From NCBI GenBank assembly GCA_002749535.1, contig MZZL01000378.1:1-40888 (forward strand): a DNA stretch of 40,888 nt, read 5' to 3'. The DNA is from Apophysomyces variabilis. Taxonomy: Eukaryota > Mucoromycota > Mucoromycetes > Mucorales > Mucoraceae. Positions 21,900 to 32,626 of this stretch are shown here, piece by piece (the first letter of the stretch is position 1; every line of letters begins with the position of its first letter). Position numbers and translations under genes: made by a program. Below the pieces are notes generated by a model, which had not been told where the DNA came from, ran no database searches, and saw only the letters and a program-made list of their open reading frames with translations.

Positions 21900-23122
21900 A
21901 AGCAATTTTTCCATTGAGCAATAGAAACAGTTTGTAATCCAAGAATTTGTCCTTTAAAGTTTACCAGAAGAATATCATGCGTTATACAAGTCAAACGTCA
22001 AGCAGATTGAAATATCAGAAGAAAGTTAAAAGCAATTTTTAGAAATAAACCTAAGAGCACTAGAAAAAAAAGCAAGAAGATTAAGTCAGCAATTCCAAGA
22101 ATTATACAAGAAGAAAAATATAGACTAACAAGTAATAATAGCTATGATGCACTCCATGCTGGAGCAGATCAAAGCACAACAAAAAGAAATCAAGGCCCTG
22201 AGAGAAGAATCCAAGTTGAACAACAGTAATGGTATAAGTTTACCATGAATGGTTAAGCCAGTACAGCCAGATGTCTTCTAGGGTGAATAAGTATCAGCCA
22301 CTATCAAGGTGTGGCTGTATACAGTGGAAAAACATAGTGACTTCAACAGCCTCAATGATGAACAATGAGTCCTATATGCATCCATGCTCCTTAGAGATGC
22401 AGCAGTAACCTCCTGGTGGTATCTGGAATCAAACATGAATGAGATCACTGGATTACCACTTGTCCCAAGAACGTGGCCAGATTTCAAGGAAATGTTCAGA
22501 AGGGAGTTCAAGCCTAGCAATGCCACTCAGCTGGCTTGACAACATCTCCAGAACTTGCAACAAATGGGCACTATTCATGACTATATTGTTGCCTTTTGGG
22601 ATTATGTTGGACCTGCCTGACATGTTCAATGAAGATGCAGCCCATCAATTTGTCTGAGGTCTCAAGTACAATGCACGTTTACAAGTGTTACTGAGTTGAC
22701 CTAAGATACTTACATAAGCATACAATGCAGTGGAGGCTTTCGAGTCTGCTTGGGATTTTGCTCAAGGAATAGAAGGGCCAATGAATTATTCTGTGGATGG
22801 AAGAGCAGCATACTATTCAGCTCAACAAACTGGACTGACATCTATGGAACTTGATACAATCTGGACACACCAGCAACCATACTGCAACAACAATGGTCAC
22901 CATCAAGGCTATTTTAACAAAAATCAGAAAAGCTTTGGTTGGCAACAAACAAGAAAGTTCTTGGACCAGAACATGACATCTTTCACTTGCTACAATTGCA
23001 GGGGAAAAGGACACATTGCGCGCAACTGCTCATCACTGTCGATGACAAGTCATACACCTGGTATCAGAAACAAGAATCAGAATCAAGAGGATGATTTAAA
23101 AGAGCAAGCGCATCAGGATTAG
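21900..23122 (+). pseudogene. Gag of element C with CCHC zinc knuckle, decayed
   Basis: A coiled, Lys/Glu-rich start (MLEQIKAQQKEIKALREE from about 22153) leads to a Gag core: VTSWWYLESNMNEITG, WPDFKEMFRREFKPSN and GTIHDYIVAFWDYV (about 22405-22610). The best-preserved piece, 22730-23122, contains a canonical zinc knuckle CYNCRGKGHIARNC at 22988-23029, which binds the RNA genome. The stop at 23120 ends Gag, and protease follows in another frame. Upstream are several TGA/TAA stops, many consistent with CGA, CAA or TGG ancestors. The start codon is uncertain. Confidence 0.68.
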
Positions 23123-23190
23123 AGGGAGTCCCTTCATACTCGAAACAACAATCCCTCAACGTCATTGCCACAGAAGATAGCAAGGATCCA

Positions 23191-26100
23191 CCACTTATTG
23201 AACTGGAGGAAGATGAAGAAAATCTAAATCTGACAAGTAACCAAATGGATATGGAAGGCGATGTTAGATACATTCAAAGTTTAAATGCAATAAACAATAC
23301 CGATTTGCCTCTGTACAACATGGTCTGTAATGGTATTGATTGCAAAGTATTATTGGACAGCAGAGCATCCAGCACATATGTGTCATCGCGCATTATCAAG
23401 AACCTTCCTACCAAAGCAGTCTTTGGTCAACAAGTAGAAACAGCTAGAGGACACAAATTCAATATCACCAAGCAGGTAACCTTGTGTTTGAATGCAGGAG
23501 GATATATCCACAATGTATCTGCATATGTCTTGGACACCAAGTTCAATCTTATCCTTGGTCGTAATTGGATTAAATGCACAAAACCTATGCCTGACTAGGA
23601 CTGGGACACTTGGAAAATCAAGGTAGTTGATCGTAAATACGTGATCAAACCAAAATATGAACGACAAGACCCTGAACTGGCATATCTGATATCCTATCAT
23701 CAAGTGCAATGTATAGAATGAAATAAGGATATTAAAGCTATGTTCCTCAGTTATATCCAACTAGATCTGAAGGATAAACAGGGTCCTATATCTATCAGAG
23801 TTTAAGAACTAGTCAAGGATTTTCTGGAGGTTTTTCAAGACAAATTACCTGGGTTACTGCTGTTATAAGAGGTAGCATATGTAATCAATACTAGTAACAC
23901 TGACCCTATCAATTGACCACCTTACAAGATGAGTTCCTTAGAACTTGATGAGTTATGAAAGCAGCTCAAAGAGTTGTTGAATCTACGTCTTATCTGACCC
24001 AGCTCATCACCATGAGGAGTGCCAGTGCTGTTCATTCAAAAAAAATGGATCCATGCATATGTACGTAGACTACTGTGCCATTAATAGAGTCATGCAATGA
24101 AACTCACATCCTCTACCTAGGATTGATAAATGCCTTGAACGTCTTGGTGGTGCCAAGTAGTTTTCAAGTATCGACTTAAAGAGCGAGTATCATCAGGTTC
24201 AGACTTGTGAAGAAGACATACTGAAAATGGCTTTCAACACACGCTATAGGTCATATAAGTTTTTGGTTCTTCCTTTTGGTCTTACCAACGCGCCTCCTAC
24301 GTTCCAAAAGCTCATGAACTCAGTGTTGGGGGAGTGCTTAGACAAGTTTGCACTGGTTTATCTGGACGATATCCTTATATACAGCAAGACTGAAGAAGAA
24401 TATCAAGAACATATTTGACATATGCTAGATGCCCTTTGTAAAGCTCAGTTGGTAGTAAATCTTAAGAAGTGCAAATTTTACAAGACTGAATTACAGTTTA
24501 TGGGATTCCAGGTTTCAGCTAAAGGTATTCTACCTTCTGCAGAAAAAGTTAAGGCTATTTAGGACTAGCCAATCCCTCATAATGTACAAGAGTTTGGCAG
24601 TTTGTTGGTTTAGGTTCATACTACAAACGTTTTATATAAGATTTCTCCTTGCTTGCATCTCCTCTTACAGACTTAATGAAAGGTACTGGTGCCAAGAAAT
24701 GTGAGATAACCTGGACTGCAGAATGTTGAGCTGCATTTGAAGAAATCAAATCTCAAATGGTGAACGTCCCTGTCCTACTGCCACCCAATCCTGATCTACC
24801 ATACATGATTGAGACTGATGCATCGGATTATGGTGTCAGTGCAGTGCTACTGCAAGAAGGCGAAGATGGCTTAATGCATCCATTGGCTTTTGAATCAAAG
24901 AAGTTATCAACGGCTGAAAGGAATTATCTGGCCCAGGGATGGGAGCTACTTGATATTTTGCATGCTTTACAGACTTGGCGCTGTTTTGTCAAGGGACGGT
25001 CATATATTATATACACAGATCACAACCCATTACATTACTTTTGAACACAAACAAAACCTATGCCTTGTTTGACATGGTGGATGGCAGAACTAGAATTGTT
25101 CAATCCTAACATTTAGTATAAGCCTGGATGTGACAACCATATCCCAGATGTGCTTTCTTGATGAGATGGTCCTGATTGCAACCCAGATAAAGTTTCTATA
25201 GAGCCTGATTACCTCTATGTGGTGAAGTCAATCCAAGATTCAGATTGGCCTAAATTTTATGTGCATGCAGATAAAGATTGGCTGGCTGTATACAAGGACC
25301 TCTTGATCTAACATTATAATAAGTTTATAATCTATAGTGGTCAAGTATTCTACAAAGTCAAGTTTAATGATACTGTTTAAGAAATCCAATTTGCACTATT
25401 TGCTCATTGCGCAGAAATTGTACAGCATTATTATACAGGTTTTGGCCATGCTGGTAACTTGATGGTCTATGATGTAATCAAGAAGCATTGGTGGTGGCCT
25501 AATATGAAAAGTGATATCCAAGATTGGCTTCAAGATTATTCATAGTGTCAATTAGCAGCACCAGCTGACCGCAGTACTCATCATGCCCCAATAAAGCCTT
25601 TGGATGTCCCTCCAGTGTTCTCACGTTGGCACCTTAATTTTATCGGAGAGCTACTCACTACCAAAAATGAAAACTGATGGATCCTTGTTGCTATAGACTA
25701 TACCACTAACTGGACTATTGCCCATACCATTCCAGATGCTACTGGTCAAGCCATTGCTGACTTTATCTTTGAAGAAATCATATTGCAGTTTGGATGTCCT
25801 GCAGAGCTGGTTACTGATTGTAGACCCAACTTTATATCTAAGATCCTAAAAATGTACCTCAGTTGTATCAAGATTTATCATCAATTCACATTGGCTTTCC
25901 ACCTTAGGTCAAACGGTAAATGTGAATGCACCAACAGAATCCTCAAACAAATGCTACAAAAATATGTTAATGGCGCAATTTCTCAATGAGATAAATATCT
26001 AGACAAATCTGTTTTTGCATGTCAAATTTGCAAGCATTGTACAACAGGCCTTAGTCCTTTCTACTTGGTGTATGGCACAGAGCCTTCCTTACCTGGTGAT

Positions 26101-26577
26101 ATCCTTTGACCATTTGTCCATATTGATGCCCCTGATGATCCAGAAATCCCTGTCAATGCCTGCAAAACTGATATCATTCAACTCTGAGAAGCCTGAGAAA
26201 TTGCTGCTGAACGCTTATGTCAAAATGCACAAAAAGACAAAACTATATAGGACTCCATTATGCAACATCAAGTTTTCCAGATCGCTGACCATGTACTCAT
26301 ACAATATGAAAACAAGCTTAGTCTCAAGTACAATTAGAAAGAACCTTATATTATCATCAACGCCAACTATGACACTGATATCTACAAGCTCAACGATCTT
26401 AAGGGCAAAACCTACTCATCCTGGGTGCACACTGACTGATTGTGACCTATCTATTCTGACAACCCTCTCTCTGACCCATAGTACAATCCTATAGCTTCTT
26501 GTGCTGCTGATCACCAATATATATAAGATGCACAGCTTTCTTTATTGTTTGAGGACAAATAACATTTTCAGAGGGGA
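23191..26577 (+). pseudogene. Pol of element C (protease, RT, RNase H, integrase), decayed
   Basis: Protease (about 23290-23600) has LLDSRASSTYVSS, where the Gly after DS is now Arg (GGA to AGA). RT is broken by stops and a shift at about 23870-24220; its core 24227-24418 is open with [13 protein letters not shown] and an intact YLDDILIYSK (about 24358). RNase H: IETDASDYGVSAVLLQ (24757-25044). Integrase: zinc site HWWWP and a broken CQL pair, RWHLNFIGEL, VTDCRPNF and NGKCECTNR (25380-26000), followed by the C-terminal domain to about 26500. More than 25 in-frame stops. The layout parallels B's pol domain by domain, so B and C are sister lineages. Confidence 0.78.
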
Positions 26578-26578
26578 A
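26570..26578 (+). other. Polypurine tract of element C
   Basis: AGAGGGGAA just upstream of the 3' LTR start at 26582. Confidence 0.65.
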
Positions 26579-26581
26579 TAA

Positions 26582-26882
26582 TGTCATAGCACTTTTCTGC
26601 TGTGTCACCTTTTTGCCTCTTTTGGAATATGTTAGTACTACCTTTTTTCACCATGCATCAAATGCTCTCAATGTGAGTCATGACAAGTATTGTTACACAA
26701 GAACAGAAGTCTTCATGACTCACCAATGGTCAGCTCTTAGAAAATAACATAGTATATATATCTTAGAAGTAGAAGCAAAATAAAGATCATCATCTGTCTA
26801 TTTTATTATCTTGCAAATCTTCTATCATTGTTCCTATTATTACCTGGCCATTGGTATTCCAGCTCAGCATATGACAATGACA
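26582..26882 (+). repeat. 3' LTR of element C
   Basis: TGTCATAGCAC... to ...GACAATGACA, 301 bases, matching the split 5' LTR. Internal signals TATATATATC (about 26753) and AATAAAG (26779). Confidence 0.87.
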
Positions 26883-26884
26883 TT

Positions 26885-27206
26885 TGTCATAGTGTTGTAC
26901 TTCTTTTTGATTGATCCAATCAATGGCCACAGAAGTTTAGTTGAATAGTGTCAGATAGAACAAGGAAAATAAGAGAATAAAATGAATGATGATTTTATTG
27001 CTTTTCTAGTTCTAGGATATTTATACTAAGTGATTTTCTACAGTTTCCTTTATTTTGATTGTTAGTAAGTTATGAAGAGTTATAGCCTTGAGTATCAATG
27101 GTCATTCATAACTTACAGTGAAAGCATTTAACGTACAGAGAGGAGTGGTAGTACTAATGTACACCAAAAATAGTAAAAAGGTGATACAAGAAAATATGCT
27201 ACAACA
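26885..27206 (-). repeat. LTR related to that of C, opposite orientation
   Basis: On the minus strand TGTTGTAGCATATTTTC... to ...ACACTATGACA, 322 bases, with ACATTAGTACTACC as in C's LTR and a TATAAATATCC box. Only two bases separate it from C's LTR end. No target duplication or internal region is obvious, so it is a solo LTR or the remnant of a minus-strand element. Confidence 0.6.
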
Positions 27207-27560
27207 ATAGTATCATTTCCTTAGATCTGAGTTTTATTCTGAATCACTATAATGTAGTTAATTGGTCATACTTGTAGCAGATCAGGGAAATGATAAGATA
27301 AATAAAAATAAAGATTATAAAAAGATGATTTTTTATTGTATTGCCTTTCTCTCTATTTATATTATTGTACCTGACAGACAATAGCAAAACAATTCTACTT
27401 TTAAAACTTTTCCAAGGACAACTATTTGATAGATGATGTTTTGCAATGTTATAATCTCAAACATTATCTTCTTCTATTTCTTCTACCTCAACAATTGATT
27501 TGATTCATTTGTCCATCTCAGGGTCCACACAAAAGAAGTCTGAATTCTAGAAATCAGGAT
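27207..27560 (-). repeat. Possible LTR remnant, boundaries unclear
   Basis: AT-rich sequence whose minus strand carries TATAAATAGAGAGAAAGGCAA and AATAAAAAATCATC, the promoter/polyadenylation layout of the LTRs here. I cannot place its ends, and there is no gene in it. Confidence 0.3.
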
Positions 27561-27573
27561 TTAATGATGACAG

Positions 27574-27899
27574 TAGTACAGACTATCAGCCAATCATGCT
27601 TAAGTACCAAAGAAGGCAAGTCTTTGCTTCTCTTAGCATTTGTCCAAAAAAGATTGAATCTTTAAGAAGTTCTCATTTACTATACTTTACCTTTTATCTT
27701 TTAACTAATTTCCTTTTCTATCACTATACTAAGAAGATTACATAATTTAAAATAGAAAAAAGATATAAATATCTATGAAATCAATGAAGAATAAAACATC
27801 ATCTTATCTACTTATTTTTATTGTGATTCTATTGTTCACTATCTTTGTCTCATCTTTTTCTGGCCATTGGATTACTAGCTCAAGAATATGGTGATAACA
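27574..27899 (+). repeat. Probable solo LTR, left end approximate
   Basis: Contains GATATAAATATCTATGAA and AATAAAACATCATC, then CTGGCCATTGG, and ends GATAACA at 27899, all paralleling B and C LTRs. No primer binding site follows, so it is not a 5' LTR of a remaining element. The 200 bases after it (to 28099) hold nothing I recognise. Confidence 0.42.
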
Positions 27900-28099
27900 T
27901 ATTGTTGTATCATTACTTGAATCTAATATAACAGACAAGATTTCCAAAGTAAGATAGACTATCAAAACTCCCTTTTTATTTTGATGCCATTTTTCTTAAT
28001 TTATAGTTGTCTAGACTTAGAGCATTACCTATACTATGAAACTTATGGGGTACTGATATTGAAAGTGAAACTAAAAATCTAAGAGTATATGACATCATA

Positions 28100-28377
28100 T
28101 GTCATATTCTTTTTGCTACTTTCAGAATATGCACATTTCATATGACTGATTGATAATATGAATGCTCAATATAACTCATATTATAAAAGTGTACTCCAAG
28201 TACAACTCTCTATAACTTACATTCTATCAAGCTTACAGCAAAGCAGTTAGTATAAATATCTAAAATAAAAAATATAATAAACATTATCTATCATTTGTTT
28301 TTATTTGTTATTGTCACTTTCATCTATCTTCTTCAATAATCTTGCATGGTTATATCAGATTAAAGATTGATATGACA
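28100..28377 (+). repeat. 5' LTR of an otherwise lost element
   Basis: TGTCATATTC... to ...GATATGACA, 278 bases, with a TATAAATATC box at about 28250 and followed by a primer binding site. The internal region is gone or unreadable beyond about 60 bases. Confidence 0.6.
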
Positions 28378-28379
28378 AT

Positions 28380-28391
28380 TGGTAGCTGATG
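28380..28391 (+). other. Primer binding site after the LTR at 28100
   Basis: TGGTAGCTGATG, two bases after the LTR, identical to B and C. Confidence 0.65.
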
Positions 28392-28567
28392 CTTTTAGAT
28401 TAATGGAAAATGTTAAAAACATTTCAATATTTGTTATATTTGATATAATATAAGTATTATACATACTTTTTCCACTAAGTCTAAACGATCTTTATATGAG
28501 TTTATCATACTATTGGCATTATATTCACAGATAAGAACCTGTATCAGCCAGATATCTACTTAAGGAT

Positions 28568-28945
28568 TGTTATAATCTGAGATACTAGGACACTCTGCTA
28601 TAATCTTAAGGTACCTTAGCATATTCTATCTTATAATTATATGACAAGACAATTATGATAACAACAATCTTAGCAATAGACATAGTGATTAATAAGCATC
28701 CCTGATTTATACATTAGATAACCACTATTCAGACTCAGCTATATGACAGCTTCTCTGACAAAAAATGAATAATTATTTATTGTTATCAATCTACTATAAA
28801 CAGTCAGTGCTTATACATCTTCTGATTACTAAGACATTTAACTAAGCATGCAAAGGATATAAATACTGCTGATAGACAATTGTAATCAAAATATTTTTCA
28901 CTTTTAAATAAACCTCTACCAAAAGTCTCAAAGTATTTACTGCCA
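28568..28945 (+). repeat. Candidate 5' LTR of element G
   Basis: TGTTATAATCTGAG... to ...TTTACTGCCA, about 378 bases, AT-rich, with AGGATATAAATACTGC at about 28855-28870. It is followed by TTTTTTCTTACTAATTC, which resembles the T-rich post-LTR sequence of chromovirus D rather than the TGGTAGC type. Ends are a guess. The preceding 28392-28567 holds nothing recognisable. Confidence 0.3.
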
Positions 28946-29474
28946 TTTTTTCTTACTAATTCTTCATTTTTTACTTTGAATACTCTACCCATATCTACCA
29001 ATAACTATACTGACTCTCCTGTTATAGTCTCCACCAAGGCTACTACTCCTATTGAGGAAAATGTCCTAGAAGCTATTGATAGTTCTTCCATTTTGTCTGA
29101 GCTAATAGAAGATATTATAATGTCTTCTGAGGAAGAGAATGCAACTGAAACCTCTGACAACAAGATCATTGCTACAGAAACCTTACATGTGGTTGAGAAC
29201 GCATCTTTTTTCTGACATGCAAGTCTATAATCTCATGTTCTCTATACAATTGGTCACTATAAACAAAAGCTGGATAAACTTATCATAGATTATCAAGAAC
29301 CACTCCTCGCTGCTGACCCTGACCAATTAAAGGCCATTCACTATAATATTGTCAAGACCAAAACTACCTTAAATACATTCTATAATGTTTACCATCAGGA
29401 ATACTAAGAAAAATCATCTGAGGTTACTTCCAACCAAGGATCTAAAAAATTACTCAGTATATCTACTGCTCTAT

Positions 29475-30782
29475 ACTGCAGTAGAGTAGGCGTTTTATCC
29501 ATATTTTACCCCTGGATAATATATGATGTTTTACCCACTTTCCCATGGAGGGAGCAATCTTCAGTATTGTTTAGTCTCTCCTTTCCCAAAAGAGAAAAAC
29601 TAGCAAATGTAAAAATATAAGCAGTATGACAGTGTATGTGTGATTCTTAGGAACTGCGTCAATATTTATATCACGCGCTTTTAACATGGTTTTTTTTATG
29701 AGGTTATTCGCATTTTCTTTTTATTATCAGTTTTTTTTCACAAACTTTTTCCTCTGCTTTTTTTCACTCTATGGCGTTTTCAGTACTTCTTCATCAGCAA
29801 ACTCACTTTCACAATGTTGATAATATATCATCTTAATAACATACATCCTTGACCTGAAAGCGTGTTCTTTACTGGTAAGCTTTTATCTTCATTTGACAGC
29901 ACCTCATTCTTTTTTTTCTTTTGATAGCTGATATAATTGCAACGTTATAGGAAAGCTTGCTTCTTACTTTTAACTAAGGTATTTTGATTAATTAACCTAA
30001 ATGTAACTAATCTTAACTTTTTATTTATCCTATAAAGTAGCTTTTCCTTTCTTTAAAAAATATGAAAACAGAGAAACATGACATATATTTTAATGGTACA
30101 GATTTTTTTTACATTGTAACTTGATTATTCATCAAGATAATCTTTTGTAGGCCTATATATAATGTTGCCGTTTGTTATTGCTATGCCATATGTTTTACTA
30201 ATTATCATTTTTTAAATTCTATGCTTCTTTAGCCTTCAGTAATTAGGTAAGATTATATAGATCCAATCGTAAAGTTAGATACCTGTTCATACATTATATT
30301 ATATATTTTTAATAATGTTTGTTTTCTCTATATATAAGGCTAAGAAGTGTTGTTGTACATGATAAAGAAGTGTATTTTATTGGCTAAAATAATGAATACA
30401 ATGAAGAAAGCATCTAATTGGAAAGATTAGATAAGAATTATTAGCTCTAATAGTATATATTGTTGTAAGCAAGTTAATCTAATAAAAGAGCTTAAAGAAA
30501 AGAATATAGTCAAATAGAATTCTAATATTAGTTGTTAAATGCATACAACTTAGTCTAATAGCATTAATGTAATTATGTCTGACACATACTGTTTTATCCA
30601 ATTAATAACAGTATAAAAGGTGGGTAAAACGTGGGTAAAATGTGGGTAAAAGGTACGTTTCATCCACTTCTCAAAAGTTTTACCCACTGGGTAAAACGTG
30701 AGTAAAATATGAGTAAAATGTAGGTAATATTTGCCGTTTTACCCAGATTTTACCCAGGGTAAAACGTCCTTTCAATTGCAGT
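29475..30782. mobile_element. Foldback element FB2, non-autonomous, inserted in G's gag
   Basis: About 1,292 bases between 8 bp flanks ACTGCAGT (29475-29482) and ATTGCAGT (30775-30782), one transition apart, a likely 8 bp target duplication. Ends are built from TTTTACCC/GGGTAAAA units; near-terminal inverted match AGGCGTTTTATCC with AGGACGTTTTACC. The interior from about 29650 to 30605 aligns with FB1's interior (for instance TATTTATATCACGCGCTTTTA with TATTTATGTCACGCGCTTCTA). No gene inside. The 8 bp duplication fits hAT-, MULE- or KDZ-like transposition rather than CACTA (inference). Confidence 0.72.
30614..30774. repeat. Right terminal array of FB2 (GTGGGTAAAA units)
   Basis: About ten copies of GGGTAAAA or variants (GAGTAAAA, AGGTAATA), several inverted (TTTTACCC). 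It occupies the same position as the GGTGGAAA array in FB1, with the same inverted segments in the same places. A smaller left array with TTTTACCC units lies at about 29493-29545. Confidence 0.72.
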
Positions 30783-32202
30783 GCTATCTGTTACTCCTTG
30801 TATTTTGTACTAAGACATACCTACTTTTTAAGTCAGTAGTTTTACTATCTGAAAGCCCAAAAAAGAGGTATTTAATTCTGTTGAACATTTTCTGTGTACC
30901 TTCTAGAAAGTTCTTCAAGCTCTGGATGCAGATCTTGACTGTAATTAAGAAAAATGGCTTGCAGTAGCTATCTACCATGATTATGATGCATAGTTTAAAA
31001 ACTATTTAGCCAACTATAACCTTATATAGGTTGCAGCCTGCAAACTCTTTCTGCAACAGTTTAAGTCTCCTGATTATATAATTGCCATGGCTTCCAAGAC
31101 ATACTCCATGGTGATAGAACGTCAAGAATCAGTTTTTAATTATAGCACTTGTTTCCAGAAAGCCTATCATAAAGGTGGCATTGTTGATAATGAAGGCCTT
31201 ACTTTATGTTTTCTAGTCTCTCTGCTTCCATATATCCACGAAAACGTACAGGTTGCTTGGCATGGTTGGCATGGCAAAAAGCTCCCTCAAAGTGTTAAGG
31301 AAGTACTTGAAGTTGCTCTGGCTGTGTCTGTCCAAAAACGGGCTCATCATCAAACTTTAGATGATTCCTTATCTTGCTCTGTCACTTGTTGACGTCTGAA
31401 CAATGTCTGGTCTAGATCTTCTTCATCTTTTTTTTCTGTGGCCAAGGGCCTGAAACATGCTGCTATTGAATGCGCTTACCATAGCCTGAAAGCACACCAT
31501 TCTACTGAGGAATGCAGGAAAAAACACAAAACTCCTGGTGCAACAACCAAGCATGACAACAACTGCATGTACTGTGGCCATGTGTATACATCTGGCCATC
31601 GTTGTCAAGAATACTAAGATACTAAGGCAAAAAAGGCAAACCAGACAATAAATTTATTATGGTTAAATACAGTTTCTTGCACTACTACGTCAGTGTTACC
31701 TGCTACCACCAACCATCTAGCTGATGATATGGTGGATAACCTTACAAATTTCATAGATGATCTAGGATTCAAAGCTATATGTATGTATCATTGTTATGGG
31801 CTAAACAACCTGCCAAACCAAAACCCTTACTCACTTTATACTCCTATTACTATACAGGATGAGCACCTTAAAGAATTAGTAGATACAGGAGCAGAATTTT
31901 CAGCCATTAGTTTAGAATAGTTAAACAATAATAAAAAGTTCTGGGAAATTCTTCCTGTTAAAGGACAAATACATTTTACTGGCTATAGTCATAATACTTT
32001 ACGTATAGGCGTCACTAAACCTTTAAATATTCAGTATAATAATTGTACCATCACACACTCTTTTAAAGTAATAAAATTGCAAGAAGGAACTGATTTAGTT
32101 TTGGGATTTAATATTATACCAAAACTAGGAATTGCTCTAACAGATGTCACAGTAAAGTGGGATGATCAAGAACCTACTTCCACTAACACTAAACAAACTG
32201 AC

Positions 32203-32626
32203 TGTCATATTTCGACAAACACACAGACCAATAAATGTCTTCACATTACCCAAAGCAGTAATTAAAAGGAGAATAAAGCAGAGATCGTAAAAAGACTTCT
32301 TCTTGAACCTGAAGTTGATCTGACATAATAACAGTCTGAAACCTATTAAATAAAGACACAGTCTAGACTCAGAAACTCAGAGATAACCTCTTTACCATGA
32401 CTAAATAAAAATCTACTATTGGCTATCCCAATGAAAAACTTTTCTTCGTCATGAATATGTTTACTGATTGGTTTATTATCTATGTCAAAGAAACTACGAT
32501 CTAATAACTGCTCACAGTATAAATAAGACTTGGAATCTAATCTTAATAAAAAAAACTTTTTTCTTAAGTCTCAAGGATTTATTCTTGTTATCCATTTTTT
32601 ATCTTAAATTTCCCTTAGATTCCACA
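32203..32626 (+). repeat. LTR copy F2 at the end of element G
   Basis: 424 bases, TGTCATATTTCG... to ...GATTCCACA, close to F1 with about 17-20 differences, nearly all transitions. The flanks (CTGAC left, AGTAT right) are not a duplication, and G's pol does not resume after it, so it may be a recombination or deletion breakpoint. Confidence 0.82.

Larger units (their letters stand above)
10464..26882 (+). mobile_element. Ty3/gypsy LTR retrotransposon C (hosts nested element B)
   Basis: Its 5' LTR is split: 10464-10506 plus 21625-21883, together 302 bases, matching the 3' LTR 26582-26882 (301 bases). The primer binding site is at 21886-21897, gag at about 21.9-23.1 kb, pol at about 23.2-26.5 kb, and the polypurine tract AGAGGGGAA lies just before 26582. 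Between the LTR halves lies the whole of B, which itself contains D. Removing B and D gives an element of about 5.3 kb. Many stops show it is old; B's insertion shows it predates B. Confidence 0.82.
28960..32202 (+). pseudogene. Gag and protease of chromovirus-type element G, split by FB2
   Basis: Order: acidic N-terminus (28976-29215, ending TGA), coiled segment to about 29470, FB2 insertion, then the Gag core resuming at about 30785. It continues with DIPTF, NWEKW-like and YSMVIERQESVFNYSTCFQKAYHKGG (about 31100-31170), paralleling D's Gag (MRMSRAESVEKYTDQFHKACHEAG). Two zinc-knuckle-like motifs follow: CAYHSLKAHHSTEEC (31471-31514) and CMYCGHVYTSGHRC (31564-31605). Protease has LVDTGAEFSAIS (about 31875-31915), then LGFNIIPKLGIAL. 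About ten in-frame stops. Coding stops at 32202, where LTR copy F2 begins; RT onward is missing. It is similar in design to D but clearly diverged. Confidence 0.7.
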
